32,029 bases of DNA from Armatimonadota bacterium (GCA_025353925.1 JANXNV010000028.1:1-32029); one strand, 5' to 3'. Shown: positions 1-7,967, counted from the stretch's first letter. A program made the numbers and translations. Notes: a model not told the origin generated them from the letters alone.

Positions 1-410
1 GCTTTGTCCAGGGCTTCGGCCATGCCGAAGCGGTCGACACCGCTGACCAGCAGGACTTTGGAATGGGCGAAATCCACCGTGCCGTCCCGCTGCAGGCGGG
101 CGACCGTCTCGCGCTCCAGTGTGTTTTTGAGGCCGCTGCCGTCCACCACCGGAGTTTTGACCGCCGCGCTCGCCAGGGCCTCGATCTCGTGAAAAACGTA
201 GCGTTTGCCCGCCGCATAAATATACATATCGGTGCCGCCGAGGCCGAACGCATCCACTTTGCCGTCCAGCTCGATCAGCCTGCGCTTGAACTCGGCCATG
301 TCGCCGTTTGTGCCGATGCGCTCCACGCAGAACTCTTCTCCGGCAAAGTTCGCCGTCACAGCCTTGTCGCGTGTCGAGGAGCCGAGGCTGATGCTGGTGA
401 TACGTTTCAT
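1..410 (-). CDS. Quinate 5-dehydrogenase-like protein (partial, N-terminal part)
   Basis: The gene runs off the left edge, so only the first 136 codons are present. Read on the minus strand it starts MKRITSISLGSS and continues with VDAFGLGGTDMYIYAAGK, TPVVDGSGLKNTLE and LLVSGVDRFGMAEALD. This order of motifs matches proteins annotated as quinate 5-dehydrogenase in Firmicutes and Chloroflexi; the enzymatic name is database tradition and the true reaction is uncertain. The ATG at 408-410 is preceded by AAGGA about eight bases upstream, which supports the start. It is divergent from the ANTAR regulator, with a shared intergenic region of about 157 bp. The family call is from remembered motif similarity. 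Confidence 0.7.
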   Translation of the reverse strand, partial: MKRITSISLGSSTRDKAVTANFAGEEFCVERIGTNGDMAEFKRRLIELDGKVDAFGLGGTDMYIYAAGKRYVFHEIEALASAAVKTPVVDGSGLKNTLERETVARLQRDGTVDFAHSKVLLVSGVDRFGMAEALDK

Positions 411-435
411 GGAGGGTCCTTCGGGGTAATTCCCC

Positions 436-465
436 TTGCTTTTTTGGCACGAAATTTGCTATTAT
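436..465 (+). promoter_or_regulatory. Possible sigma-70 promoter upstream of the ANTAR regulator
   Basis: TTGCTT at 436-441 and TATTAT at 460-465 are separated by 18 bases. Other AT-rich hexamers (TATGAT at 463, TATTAT at 481) lie nearby, so the exact -10 element is ambiguous. This is the only AT-rich stretch in the divergent intergenic region. Confidence 0.3.
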
Positions 466-567
466 GATAAAGTGACAGCATATTATAGCAGATAGCAAGA
501 CGAGCTGCAAGGAAAGATCCTTGGGACCGAAACAATAAGTCGTACAGAAAAGGACGGGTGTCACTGC

Positions 568-1143
568 ATGGAATCTTTGCGTATTATGATCGCGGATGAC
601 GAGCCGATTATACGGCTCGACCTGCGCAAAACGCTGGAAAATATGGGCCATCAAGTCGTCGGCGAAGCCGGTGATGGCGCGAAGGCCATCGAAGCAGCTC
701 GCGAGCTGAAGCCGGACATCATCATCATGGACATTAAAATGCCTGAGATGGACGGCATCGACGCGGCTAAGATCATCACGACCGAAGGCATTGCCCCGGT
801 CCTGCTGCTGACCGCCTACTCGCAGAAAGACCTCGTGGACCGAGCCAAAGATGCCGGCGTATTCGCCTACCTAGTCAAGCCGTTTAAAGAGGCCGACCTG
901 CTCCCCGCCATGGAGATCGCCATTTCGCGGTACGAGGAGTTCGTCGAGCTTGAGAACGAAGTCTCCGATCTCGAAAACAAGCTGGACACGCGCAAATCGG
1001 TCGACCGGGCCAAAGGCATCCTGATGGACCAGTACGGCCTCAAAGAGCAGGAAGCGTTTCGCCGTATTCAGGTGCAAAGTATGAATACCCGTAAATCCAT
1101 GCGTGAGATCGCCGAAGCGATTATTATCGCCCACAATGTCTGA
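568..1143 (+). CDS. ANTAR-domain response regulator (PdtaR-like)
   Basis: A 191-residue cytoplasmic response regulator that probably works as an RNA-binding transcription antiterminator. The receiver domain spans about residues 3-120, with acidic pocket D10-D11, phosphoacceptor D55 in IIIMDIKMPEMDG, T82 and K104 (LVKPF). A short coiled coil (about 121-140) leads into an ANTAR domain (about 130-186), recognised by DRAKGILMDQYGL and EAFRRIQVQSM. Known ANTAR regulators bind tandem hairpins in nascent mRNA after phosphorylation by HisKA_2 kinases. A kinase of exactly that type lies two genes downstream (2939-4744), so the two are likely partners. AAAGGA at 548-553 is a rather distant ribosome-binding site. 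The stop is 14 bases before the next reading frame. Confidence 0.93.
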   Translation: MESLRIMIADDEPIIRLDLRKTLENMGHQVVGEAGDGAKAIEAARELKPDIIIMDIKMPEMDGIDAAKIITTEGIAPVLLLTAYSQKDLVDRAKDAGVFAYLVKPFKEADLLPAMEIAISRYEEFVELENEVSDLENKLDTRKSVDRAKGILMDQYGLKEQEAFRRIQVQSMNTRKSMREIAEAIIIAHNV

Positions 1144-1157
1144 TATGAAGACCGCTG

Positions 1158-2006
1158 ATGTTTCACCCTTTACTGGATTGCGAGGAGACCGATCTGTCCC
1201 CGGCCCAATATCTCCATTCGGTCGGGGCTATCTTCGCGGAGTTTGGACCCCTCACCCAGGACTCCGGCAATATCTCCTATGGTCTTCAAGTTGGCGAAGA
1301 GCGCTTTTTCATTAAGACAGCGGGCCGCTCCGATGATTCAGATGCAACCCTAAACCACACGGCTCGGGTCGCGCTTCTTCGCAATGCGGCTCAACTCTAC
1401 AAGAGCTTTCGGCATCCATTGTTACCGACGCTTCACCGGGTGATCGAGTCGCCGGATGGCCCGATTCTTGTCTATTCATAGATAAATGGAGAGCTTTTGG
1501 GTGCGCCAAGTGAAACGCGCAGCGATCCGAAATCTTCTTTTCAACGGTTTCGGGGCTTGTCGGCACCGGCAATTTTATCCTGCCTCGATGCCATTCTCGA
1601 TTTTTACACCCAGGCTGAACAGGCGGGATGGATCGCCGTTGACTTTTATGACGGTTCTCTTCTTTACGATTTCAATTCATCGTGTCTGCGGGTCGTGGAT
1701 CAAGATATGTACAGCGATGCCCCGTTCACCAATAAGATGGGGCGGATGTTCGGCTCATCACGCTTTATGGCTCCTGAAGAGTTTGTGTTAGGGGCACTTA
1801 TCGACAAGCAAACGACAGTGTTTGTTATGGGCCGAACAGTTCTGGTCTTTTTGTCGGATGGGACACTTGAGCCCCAGAGGTTTCGAGCCTCAAAAGCACT
1901 TTCTGACGCTGTAGCAAAGGCTTGTGCTCAAGAACGCGAAGGTCGGTTTGAGTCCATGGCGTCCCTTTTTCACGCCTGGCAATCAGCGCGGCTGGGTACG
2001 GGTTGA
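1158..2006 (+). pseudogene. Protein-kinase-like gene interrupted by an in-frame TAG
   Basis: Two open segments, 1158-1478 and 1482-2006, lie in the same frame and are separated only by TAG at 1479-1481. Read through, they give one protein of about 282 residues resembling bacterial Ser/Thr-kinase-fold proteins: a probable ATP-binding lysine (K53, FFIKTAG), a hinge-like ILVYS-stop-INGELLGAP, a catalytic-loop-like IAVDFYDGSLLYDF (D162), VVDQDMY (D181) and an APE-like FMAPEEF. In relatives, as I recall them, the hinge reads like VY-x-W-x-x-GE-x-L, so the TAG sits where a Trp (TGG) is expected. A single G-to-A change explains it. The classical HRD and DFG motifs are modified, so even the intact protein could be atypical. 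It lies between the ANTAR regulator and a hydrolase and overlaps the hydrolase frame at its end. Sequencing error or readthrough cannot be excluded. Confidence 0.72.
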
Positions 2007-2040
2007 CTCCTGGAATGAATTCTCCTCAACACTCGTCACG

Positions 2041-2046
2041 AAGGAG
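2041..2046 (+). promoter_or_regulatory. Ribosome-binding site deciding the hydrolase start
   Basis: AAGGAG lies 10 bases before ATG 2057. The alternative in-frame starts (TTG 2003, ATG 2015) have no comparable purine-rich site, so 2057 is preferred. Confidence 0.55.
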
Positions 2047-2056
2047 CCGTCGGCCG

Positions 2057-2929
2057 ATGCCCCCCATCGTTCGGCGGCTTCTCGTGTTCGCACTGGGGCT
2101 GTATCTTCTGCCGCTCGTAGTGCTTTACGGCTTTCAGCGGCAATTGATTTTTCATGCAGTCCGCTCAGCCGCGGCAGAAATCCCGCCGGGAGCAAAGCAG
2201 ATCAGCCTCCGCACCGACACCGGGGACACGATTCATGCCTACTACGGCCATGCACTGACTGCCGAGGGCCAGCCCGACTCCGGCTATGCACATCGCCCTA
2301 CCCTGCTGTTCTTTTACGGCAAAGGCAGTACTTTGGTCGGCGGAGCTGATTTATTTCAGTCATTGCGGCGGCTCAATGTCAATGTCCTGATGCCGGATTA
2401 TGTCGGTTTCGGGTCGAGCGGCGGGCAGGAATCGGAAGTGGGCTGCTACTCGACCGCGACGGCTTGCTGGCACTATCTGCGGTCACGGCCCGATGTTGAC
2501 CAAAATGGCCTGGTCGTCGCGGGCTTCTCGCTCGGCTCAGGGGTCGCGGTAGATCTGGCGGCGAGAGAGTCCCAGGCGGGTGAGCCGGTCGCCGGGCTGG
2601 CCCTGTTCGCAGCGTATACGAGTATGGCGGACGAAGCACATTCGGAGTACCCGATTTATCCGAGGGCACTCTTTCGGTGGCTGGTAAAATACCAATTTCG
2701 CAGCGAGGCGAAGATGCCGCTGGTGAAATGCCCGGTGCTGATCGTCCATAGCCGGGCGGACCGGCTGATTCCCCTGTCGATGTCGGACCGCGTCGCGTCG
2801 GCAAGCGGCGGCCCGGTGACACGGCTGGTGCTCACGAGTGCCGATCACGGGGAGTATTTCACGCGGGACGGACCGACTTTGTTTCCCGCTCTCAGGCATT
2901 TTTTGCTGCGCGTATCAGAACAACGATAA
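2057..2929 (+). CDS. Membrane-anchored alpha/beta hydrolase
   Basis: A 290-residue serine hydrolase with an N-terminal signal anchor (about residues 8-25, LLVFALGLYLLPLVVLY) and a periplasm-facing alpha/beta-hydrolase domain. The nucleophile elbow is GFSLGS with S158, the acid is probably D235 (HSRADRLIP) and the base H264 (SADHGEY). An oxyanion-hole-like LLFFYGKGS precedes them. The architecture resembles the BEM46/ABHD13 group; the substrate cannot be predicted. Starts at 2003 (TTG) or 2015 (ATG) are also open, but only 2057 has a good ribosome-binding site and places the hydrophobic segment right at the N-terminus. It sits between the broken kinase-like gene and the histidine kinase, nine bases from the latter, so it is probably in the same transcript. 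Confidence 0.85.
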   Translation: MPPIVRRLLVFALGLYLLPLVVLYGFQRQLIFHAVRSAAAEIPPGAKQISLRTDTGDTIHAYYGHALTAEGQPDSGYAHRPTLLFFYGKGSTLVGGADLFQSLRRLNVNVLMPDYVGFGSSGGQESEVGCYSTATACWHYLRSRPDVDQNGLVVAGFSLGSGVAVDLAARESQAGEPVAGLALFAAYTSMADEAHSEYPIYPRALFRWLVKYQFRSEAKMPLVKCPVLIVHSRADRLIPLSMSDRVASASGGPVTRLVLTSADHGEYFTRDGPTLFPALRHFLLRVSEQR

Positions 2930-2938
2930 GAGGTAAGA

Positions 2939-4744
2939 ATGAAACAGAATAGTTTTCGACACGATGACGTGCCGCCCAAAATCGGTTTTGGACGGCGCTC
3001 TTTGTTTTTAAAGCGGCATGTGCAAGCGCTCAGCCATCAGGAGGCGCGGGCGACCCGCCTGCACCACGCGCTGGAAGTGCGCTCGGCGGAGCTGAAGGCG
3101 GCCCTAGAGCGTATTTCGGCCATGGAACTGGCACACGATGAACGCAATGCCGAAGGCGAAGCCCTGCGCCGGATCGGGGAGGCCATGGGGTCGCTGTTCG
3201 ACCTGGAAGAGATGCTGAAGGCCGTCGCCGGGGTCGCCGTGCAGGTGACGGGCACGGATTCGTCGCAGGTTTATTTGTTCAACGATGCCCATGACACGCT
3301 GGTGCTGCGGGCCGTCACCGACGGCTCCGGGGAAGTGATCGGCAAGCTGCGCCTCAAGGTGGGCGAGGGCCTGACCGGCTGGGTCGCGCAGCATAAAGAG
3401 CCGGTCATGCTTGGTCATGATGCGCAGCACGATGCCCGCTTCAAATTTGTGCCCGAGCTTTCGGAGGACAAATACCAGAGCATTCTGAGCGTTCCGCTGA
3501 TCTACCGGGGCGAAGTGCTGGGAGTGATCAATGTCCGCACGGAGAAGCCGCACCAGTACACGCAGACCCAGGTCCGGCTGCTGCGCTCCATCGCATCGCA
3601 GATTTCCGGGGCGATCGAGAACTCCCGGCAGTACCGGAAGCTCGAAAAGCGTACCTCTCAGCTTTCCGCCCTCTCGGAGGTCAGCAAGACCATCACCAGC
3701 GATCTGTATTTGGAAGAGATCCTGCAGTTGATCGTCGCCGCCACCGCCGACTCGATGTCGTTCAAGATCTGCTCCCTCATGCTTTTGGATGAAGACAAAC
3801 AGGAGCTGGTGATCAAAGCGACCCAGAGCAAGAGCCGCGAATATGCCAAGAAGGCCAATATCAAGCTGGGCGAAAGCGCCTCCGGCAAGGCTCTGGCAGA
3901 AGGCCGCACGATCACGGTCTTTGACCTGAAGCACTCCGAGGAATTCGCCTCGACGGAGCTGGCCCGCCGCGAAGGCCTGTCTTCGATGGCCTCCATCCCG
4001 CTGCTGGTCAAGAGCAAGAAGATCGGTGTCCTGAACTGCTACACGGAGAAGCCGCACCACTTCACCGATGACGAGATCTCCGTGCTGACGGCCCTCGGCA
4101 GCCACGCGGCCATCGCCATCGAGCACGCCAAGCTGATGGTCAAATCGGCGATCATTCAGGAGATGCACCACCGGGTCAAAAACAACCTGCAGCAGGTGGC
4201 GTCGCTTCTGCGCCTTCAAATGCACTATGCGGGCACACGCACGGTCGAAGAGGTGCTGGCCGAGAGCCTGAACCGCATCCTCGCGATCGCGTCCGTGCAT
4301 GAGCTGCTGGCGCGGGAAGATTTAGACATCGTGAGCGTCAAAAAGATCGCTGAGCAGATCATCCTGGCAACGGCCCAGAGCATCATCGCTCCCAGCAAGC
4401 ACATCACCATGAAGATCGAAGGCCCGGACATTCTGCTGCCGTCGTCGCAGGCAACTTCAGTGTCCCTGATCCTGAACGAGCTGGTCCAGAACGCCGTCGA
4501 GCACGGCTTTGGCGAAGGAATGGACGAAGGCGACATCCGCATCGCCCTGACCGAAGACACCAAGCAGTTCGGCCTCACCGTCTCCAACAACGGCACCCCC
4601 CTGCCCGCCGGTTTCGACATCAAAAAGACGGACTCGCTGGGCCTCCAAATCGTGGACTCCCTAGTCGGCGGCGACTTGCAGGGCCGGTTCACATTGACCA
4701 ACGGCGGGGACCGAACAATCGCGGAGGTGGTGTTTGCGAAGTGA
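2939..4744 (+). CDS. GAF-GAF-HisKA_2 sensor histidine kinase (PdtaS-like)
   Basis: A 601-residue soluble sensor kinase with no membrane segment. A short N-terminal coiled coil (about 30-75) is followed by GAF domain 1 (about 80-225, with GLTGWVAQHKEPV and SVPLIYRGEVLGVINV), GAF domain 2 (about 250-396, with SIPLLVKSKKIGVLNCY), a HisKA_2 dimerisation and phosphotransfer domain with EMHHRVKNNLQQ (phospho-His most likely H411), and a C-terminal HATPase_c domain with N box NELVQNAVEHGF (N513, N518) and G box DSLGLQIVDSL. Kinases of this class typically phosphorylate ANTAR regulators such as the one at 568-1143. The ligand of the GAF domains is unknown. GAGGT just upstream is a good ribosome-binding site. 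The last 31 codons and the sequence after them recur at 7984-8266. Confidence 0.93.
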   Translation: MKQNSFRHDDVPPKIGFGRRSLFLKRHVQALSHQEARATRLHHALEVRSAELKAALERISAMELAHDERNAEGEALRRIGEAMGSLFDLEEMLKAVAGVAVQVTGTDSSQVYLFNDAHDTLVLRAVTDGSGEVIGKLRLKVGEGLTGWVAQHKEPVMLGHDAQHDARFKFVPELSEDKYQSILSVPLIYRGEVLGVINVRTEKPHQYTQTQVRLLRSIASQISGAIENSRQYRKLEKRTSQLSALSEVSKTITSDLYLEEILQLIVAATADSMSFKICSLMLLDEDKQELVIKATQSKSREYAKKANIKLGESASGKALAEGRTITVFDLKHSEEFASTELARREGLSSMASIPLLVKSKKIGVLNCYTEKPHHFTDDEISVLTALGSHAAIAIEHAKLMVKSAIIQEMHHRVKNNLQQVASLLRLQMHYAGTRTVEEVLAESLNRILAIASVHELLAREDLDIVSVKKIAEQIILATAQSIIAPSKHITMKIEGPDILLPSSQATSVSLILNELVQNAVEHGFGEGMDEGDIRIALTEDTKQFGLTVSNNGTPLPAGFDIKKTDSLGLQIVDSLVGGDLQGRFTLTNGGDRTIAEVVFAK

Positions 4745-4765
4745 GAATTGGCCCCAACTCATTTC

Positions 4766-4794
4766 TTGACAGAAGGGATATTCCATGATAGAAT
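4766..4794 (+). promoter_or_regulatory. Sigma-70 promoter of the first FN3/caspase-like gene
   Basis: TTGACA (4766-4771) and TAGAAT (4789-4794) are separated by exactly 17 bases. The same arrangement, with different hexamers, is at 8098-8126, which supports its use. Confidence 0.8.
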
Positions 4795-4800
4795 AATCGT

Positions 4801-4941
4801 GGCCTGTATTTGTACCGGCCCCCTCATTTTCGGCGTAAGTACCGCTGCTGTAAGACTGGGCAGACGAAAATGACGCACGTTGCAAGACCGCCGCGCACGT
4901 CCGCCGATCACCGAAGGTGACGGCGCATTCCGTACAAGGAG
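4801..4941 (+). promoter_or_regulatory. Conserved structured mRNA leader, copy 1
   Basis: This 5' leader recurs at 8131-8259. By eye it folds as: a hairpin at 4801-4820 (GGCC arms with an inner GTA/TAC); a 9-bp helix between TCATTTTCG (4824-4832) and CGAAAATGA (4865-4873); inside it a small hairpin CTGCT/GGCAG (4845-4849 with 4859-4863, 9-base loop); then a GC-rich hairpin made of CGCCG/CGGCG enclosing TCACC/GGTGA just before AAGGAG. A possible 16-codon upstream frame (MTHVARPP...) runs from ATG 4870 to TGA 4918-4920, with its start inside the long helix. It does not match a riboswitch class I recognise. Regulation of translation or transcript elongation is inferred. Confidence 0.55.
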
Positions 4942-4948
4942 TCCAACG

Positions 4949-7513
4949 GTGTTTACTTCTCAGCCCGGCCTCTCAGCCCGGCCTCTCAGCCCGGCCTCGC
5001 TTCTCCTGTTTTTGCTTTTGCTTTTAGCCATGACTCAAAGCGCATGGGCGCAGGTGCCCTCTGCCCCTGTTCTGAGTGGGTCTCTCAATGGTCTGACCGC
5101 CAATCTTTCCTGGACAACGCCGACTGGCTCCGTGACCAGCTATGCTGTGTACTACACGGTGAGCGGACGCTACCATGATTTCAGGCAGGTCGGAGGAGTA
5201 CTCTCCCCCAGTATATCGAGCTATTCCGATACTAGCCTTTTTGCAAACTTGCAGTACACCTACTACGTTGTGGCAACGAATGCGGCAGGCAGCAGCCAAT
5301 CAAATTTTTTGAATTTCACCACTCTTCCCGCTATGCCGACGTCTCTTTCGGCCATAGGAGGTAACGCACAGGCCACTTTGTCGTGGACGGCTCCGGTGCG
5401 AGTAGGCATTTACGGTGACCAATATAATATTAAGCGCTCTACGGTCAGTGGCGGCCCTTACACGACGCTCAACACCCCAGGCTCGGTCAAAGCATCCACG
5501 ACCAAGTACACTGACAGCACAGCAGTAAATGGCACTACACACTACTATGTAGTTTCTTCCGTGGGCTCTGGCGGCGAGGGTGCTAATTCTGGGGAGAGTT
5601 CGGCGATGCCGAACCCATCCGCGTTTTCTTCCCTCAGTATTGCGCCTACCAGTGTAAAGAGCGGCACTAACGCCATTGGGACAATCACTCTGCGTAGCCC
5701 AGCACTCACTGGCGGAACTAGTGTCGCACTTTCCAGCAATAGCTATGCAGCAACTGTGCCTACGAATGTGCTGATTGCGGCAGGCGCGAGCAGTGCCACA
5801 TTCCCAATCAGCACTGCCAGCGTACCAACGCCAACGACTCCCACGATCATTGCGACGACAGGCGGCGCAACGCAGTCGGCGAGCTTAACGATCACTCCAT
5901 CCGTGGTAACGAATCTGTTCCCAATCGCTTCGGTAAACGGGCAAGTCGCGTTGACCTGGACAGGTGTCGCTGGCACCGTCAGTTACAATGTCTACCGCAG
6001 CACCTCCTTCAACTCCGGTAACGTGAAAATTGGCGCGACTTCCGATACCTCTTATTTGGATCAAGGTCTCACAAACGGTACTTACTACTATTACTACGTT
6101 ACAGCAGTAGATGCGTCAGGCTTAGAATCGGGTCTTGGCAGTGGCTTGGCCGTAGCACCGAAAGCTCAGGCGTTCGGCTTCTTAAATGTCGGAAACGGCT
6201 CGGTTCTGTCGGGAGATGTAACCGTTAACGTCAGTATGGCTTCGCGGGCTTATGGAAATGACGAAAATCAAGTCACATTTTATGTGGACGGAGTTTTATG
6301 TGCTAGCGGGGGCGACTTTCAACAGTCCTCGGGAAATGCCGGGGCTAACACATATTTTATTCTTGCCACAGATGCCTTTGCTAATGGGGCACACACGCTG
6401 ACTGTCACCGATGCGAATGGAAACACTGCGAGCGCGAACGTTTCATTTAACAACGTGTTGTATAACGTCAGCATTCCGAGTATGTTTGATAATTCGGGAG
6501 GAGATGGTTTACCGACATCGGCAGCGATCACCGGTACCCTCACATCGGTGCAGCCCTGGACCGTATCGATTGTTTCAGTTGACAGTGCCAGCACCGCTTT
6601 ACGGACTTTCAGTGGCAATTCGGCTAGCATCAACGTATCCTGGGATGGAAAGAACGCTCAAGGGGTTGAGGTAGATGATGACGCTTACGAAGTCGTTATA
6701 TCTTATGGAAGCGGAACTCAATCAGCAATCAGTCCAAATGGGCTTCCAGTGATTAAGAGTAGAAAAGGCATTACATCGAAAAACAGGATCGGTGATTGTT
6801 TCATACTTCTTGATCAGGATGCTTTTCCGTCTGGATATGCCGATATGATTGCTTACTTGAAAGCAATCAAAGCCGATTTAGCACCGAGCAAAGGAAATGT
6901 TTGGAACAAACTCTCGTTCTTTATTCATCCCTCAAGCGAAACTAAGATGACACCCTTCGAAGTGCAACGCATCGACAGCCATTTTAGAACGCCTTTGACT
7001 GTGTTCTACGTTGATTCACATGGGGGGCCCTCTGCTGCAGATCATGGAACTGGTTCGCAGTTCATGATAGGTGTTCATTGGTGGATGTCAAATACATTCT
7101 CCGGCGCATCCCATTCATCAATGGCAACATTAACAAAATCGGCGAATTATGGTGTCTCTAACCCTCCCGCACTGGTGTTTATCGACAGTTGTGATTCAGC
7201 AGGGACAGATCCAAGTAGCCCAGATTTGGGGTTTGCGAGTGATTTCGACATAGGTGATGGGAACAGCGGGTTTCTCGGATGGGCAGGATTCGCTGTCCCG
7301 TACGGTTTTGCACGTGCTCCCTACGATGATTGGACATTTTGGCGTTTGGACTTATGGACGCAATTTACCAACGTAAACCAAACATATGACACTGCATACA
7401 CTAAACTACAGAATGGCTACAATGCTCACGGGCACAACGGTTATGCACAAATAAGTCATAAGTATCCGGATGACATAATGGTCAGATCTTGGATTTCTGG
7501 ATCATCGTTCTAA
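4949..7513 (+). CDS. Secreted FN3/Ig-repeat protein with C-terminal caspase-like (clan CD) domain, copy 1
   Basis: An 854-residue exported protein. The GTG at 4949 is chosen because AAGGAG ends seven bases before it, the paralogue's ATG at 8267 aligns exactly there, and it gives a clean signal peptide (hydrophobic core LLLFLLLLLAM, cleavage near SAWAQ). Approximate order: two FN3 domains (35-210), a beta-sandwich repeat beginning LSIAPTSVKSGT (about 225-320), a third FN3 (about 325-410), a bacterial Ig-like domain (about 412-500), a FlgD-Ig-like segment with WDGKNAQG (about 510-590) and a C-terminal catalytic-like domain. That domain has a hydrophobic strand ending in FYVDSHGG (H691) and a second, LVFIDSCDSAG (C748): the His-Gly and Asp-x-Cys spacing of caspase, legumain and CHAT peptidases. 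Proteolysis is inferred and the substrate is unknown. The 3' half is visibly richer in A+T than its neighbours. Confidence 0.8.
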   Translation: MFTSQPGLSARPLSPASLLLFLLLLLAMTQSAWAQVPSAPVLSGSLNGLTANLSWTTPTGSVTSYAVYYTVSGRYHDFRQVGGVLSPSISSYSDTSLFANLQYTYYVVATNAAGSSQSNFLNFTTLPAMPTSLSAIGGNAQATLSWTAPVRVGIYGDQYNIKRSTVSGGPYTTLNTPGSVKASTTKYTDSTAVNGTTHYYVVSSVGSGGEGANSGESSAMPNPSAFSSLSIAPTSVKSGTNAIGTITLRSPALTGGTSVALSSNSYAATVPTNVLIAAGASSATFPISTASVPTPTTPTIIATTGGATQSASLTITPSVVTNLFPIASVNGQVALTWTGVAGTVSYNVYRSTSFNSGNVKIGATSDTSYLDQGLTNGTYYYYYVTAVDASGLESGLGSGLAVAPKAQAFGFLNVGNGSVLSGDVTVNVSMASRAYGNDENQVTFYVDGVLCASGGDFQQSSGNAGANTYFILATDAFANGAHTLTVTDANGNTASANVSFNNVLYNVSIPSMFDNSGGDGLPTSAAITGTLTSVQPWTVSIVSVDSASTALRTFSGNSASINVSWDGKNAQGVEVDDDAYEVVISYGSGTQSAISPNGLPVIKSRKGITSKNRIGDCFILLDQDAFPSGYADMIAYLKAIKADLAPSKGNVWNKLSFFIHPSSETKMTPFEVQRIDSHFRTPLTVFYVDSHGGPSAADHGTGSQFMIGVHWWMSNTFSGASHSSMATLTKSANYGVSNPPALVFIDSCDSAGTDPSSPDLGFASDFDIGDGNSGFLGWAGFAVPYGFARAPYDDWTFWRLDLWTQFTNVNQTYDTAYTKLQNGYNAHGHNGYAQISHKYPDDIMVRSWISGSSF

Positions 7514-7553
7514 CAGCAATATCACTGCAGCCTGAACAGAATCAACACTCCAT

Positions 7554-7588
7554 ATCTAGTTCAGCTGGCGTTTCCAGCTGAACTAGAT
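7554..7588. repeat. Perfect 15-bp inverted repeat, possible terminator
   Basis: ATCTAGTTCAGCTGG (7554-7568) and its exact complement (7574-7588) are separated by CGTTT, about 40 bases after the stop of the first FN3/caspase-like gene. There is no T-run after it, so it is either a weak terminator or mRNA-end hairpin, or the remnant of a small palindromic element. Confidence 0.7.
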
Positions 7589-7679
7589 GTAACAGGGCAT
7601 TGTAAGCCGTGTGAACAATCTTTCGATACCCGTGCTTATCTGGTGTCTGTAGTAGTATGGCTTTCATGCGAGGGGTAAT

Positions 7680-7967
7680 ATGAATAAAGTTGGAATAGTC
7701 GCCATAATCGTGGTCTTGGCGGTAGTGTTCGGAACTGTGCGCCTACAAATTTGGTGGCATCACCAGACTGCGACTTGTCATTATCTACTAATTTCCAATA
7801 TTAGAAGTTGGGGCTTTTACACAACGCTTTATCCTATGGAAGTAGAGTGCCCACCGGGTCATAACTGCAATACAATCAGCGATATGCACCAATATGGCCC
7901 GATCAAAGATATCAACGAACGCCCTCCGTGCTTTAACGATCACCCACCCTGCTTTATCCCTCACTGA
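7680..7967 (+). CDS. Small hypothetical exported or membrane protein
   Basis: A 95-residue frame starting MNKVGIVAIIVVLAVVFGTV, which is a signal anchor or signal peptide, followed by a Cys-, His- and Pro-rich tail (CPPGHNCNT, PPCFNDHPPCFIPH) with six cysteines in the mature part. AGGGG about four to eight bases before the ATG is a reasonable ribosome-binding site. I do not recognise the family. It sits between the first FN3/caspase-like gene and the kinase remnant, in AT-richer DNA, and could be a real small gene or a chance frame in sequence inserted during or after the duplication. Confidence 0.45.
   Translation: MNKVGIVAIIVVLAVVFGTVRLQIWWHHQTATCHYLLISNIRSWGFYTTLYPMEVECPPGHNCNTISDMHQYGPIKDINERPPCFNDHPPCFIPH

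Noticed and set aside
1-467. Plus-strand frames over the first 467 bases
   Set aside because: The minus strand gives a coherent protein with family motifs and a ribosome-binding site; the plus-strand frames do not.
3104-4300. A 398-codon open frame antisense to the histidine kinase
   Set aside because: It mirrors the GC-rich third positions of the kinase; the sense frame has complete domain motifs and the antisense product has none.
4824-4873. Match of the leader to c-di-GMP, cobalamin or other known riboswitches
   Set aside because: None of the consensus blocks I know for these classes is present in both copies. A covariance search is needed to be certain.
4899-4925. CACCGAAGG in leader copy 1, reminiscent of a glycine riboswitch core
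   Set aside because: It is absent from leader copy 2 and the surrounding conserved sequence does not fit; it is simply a GAA-loop hairpin.
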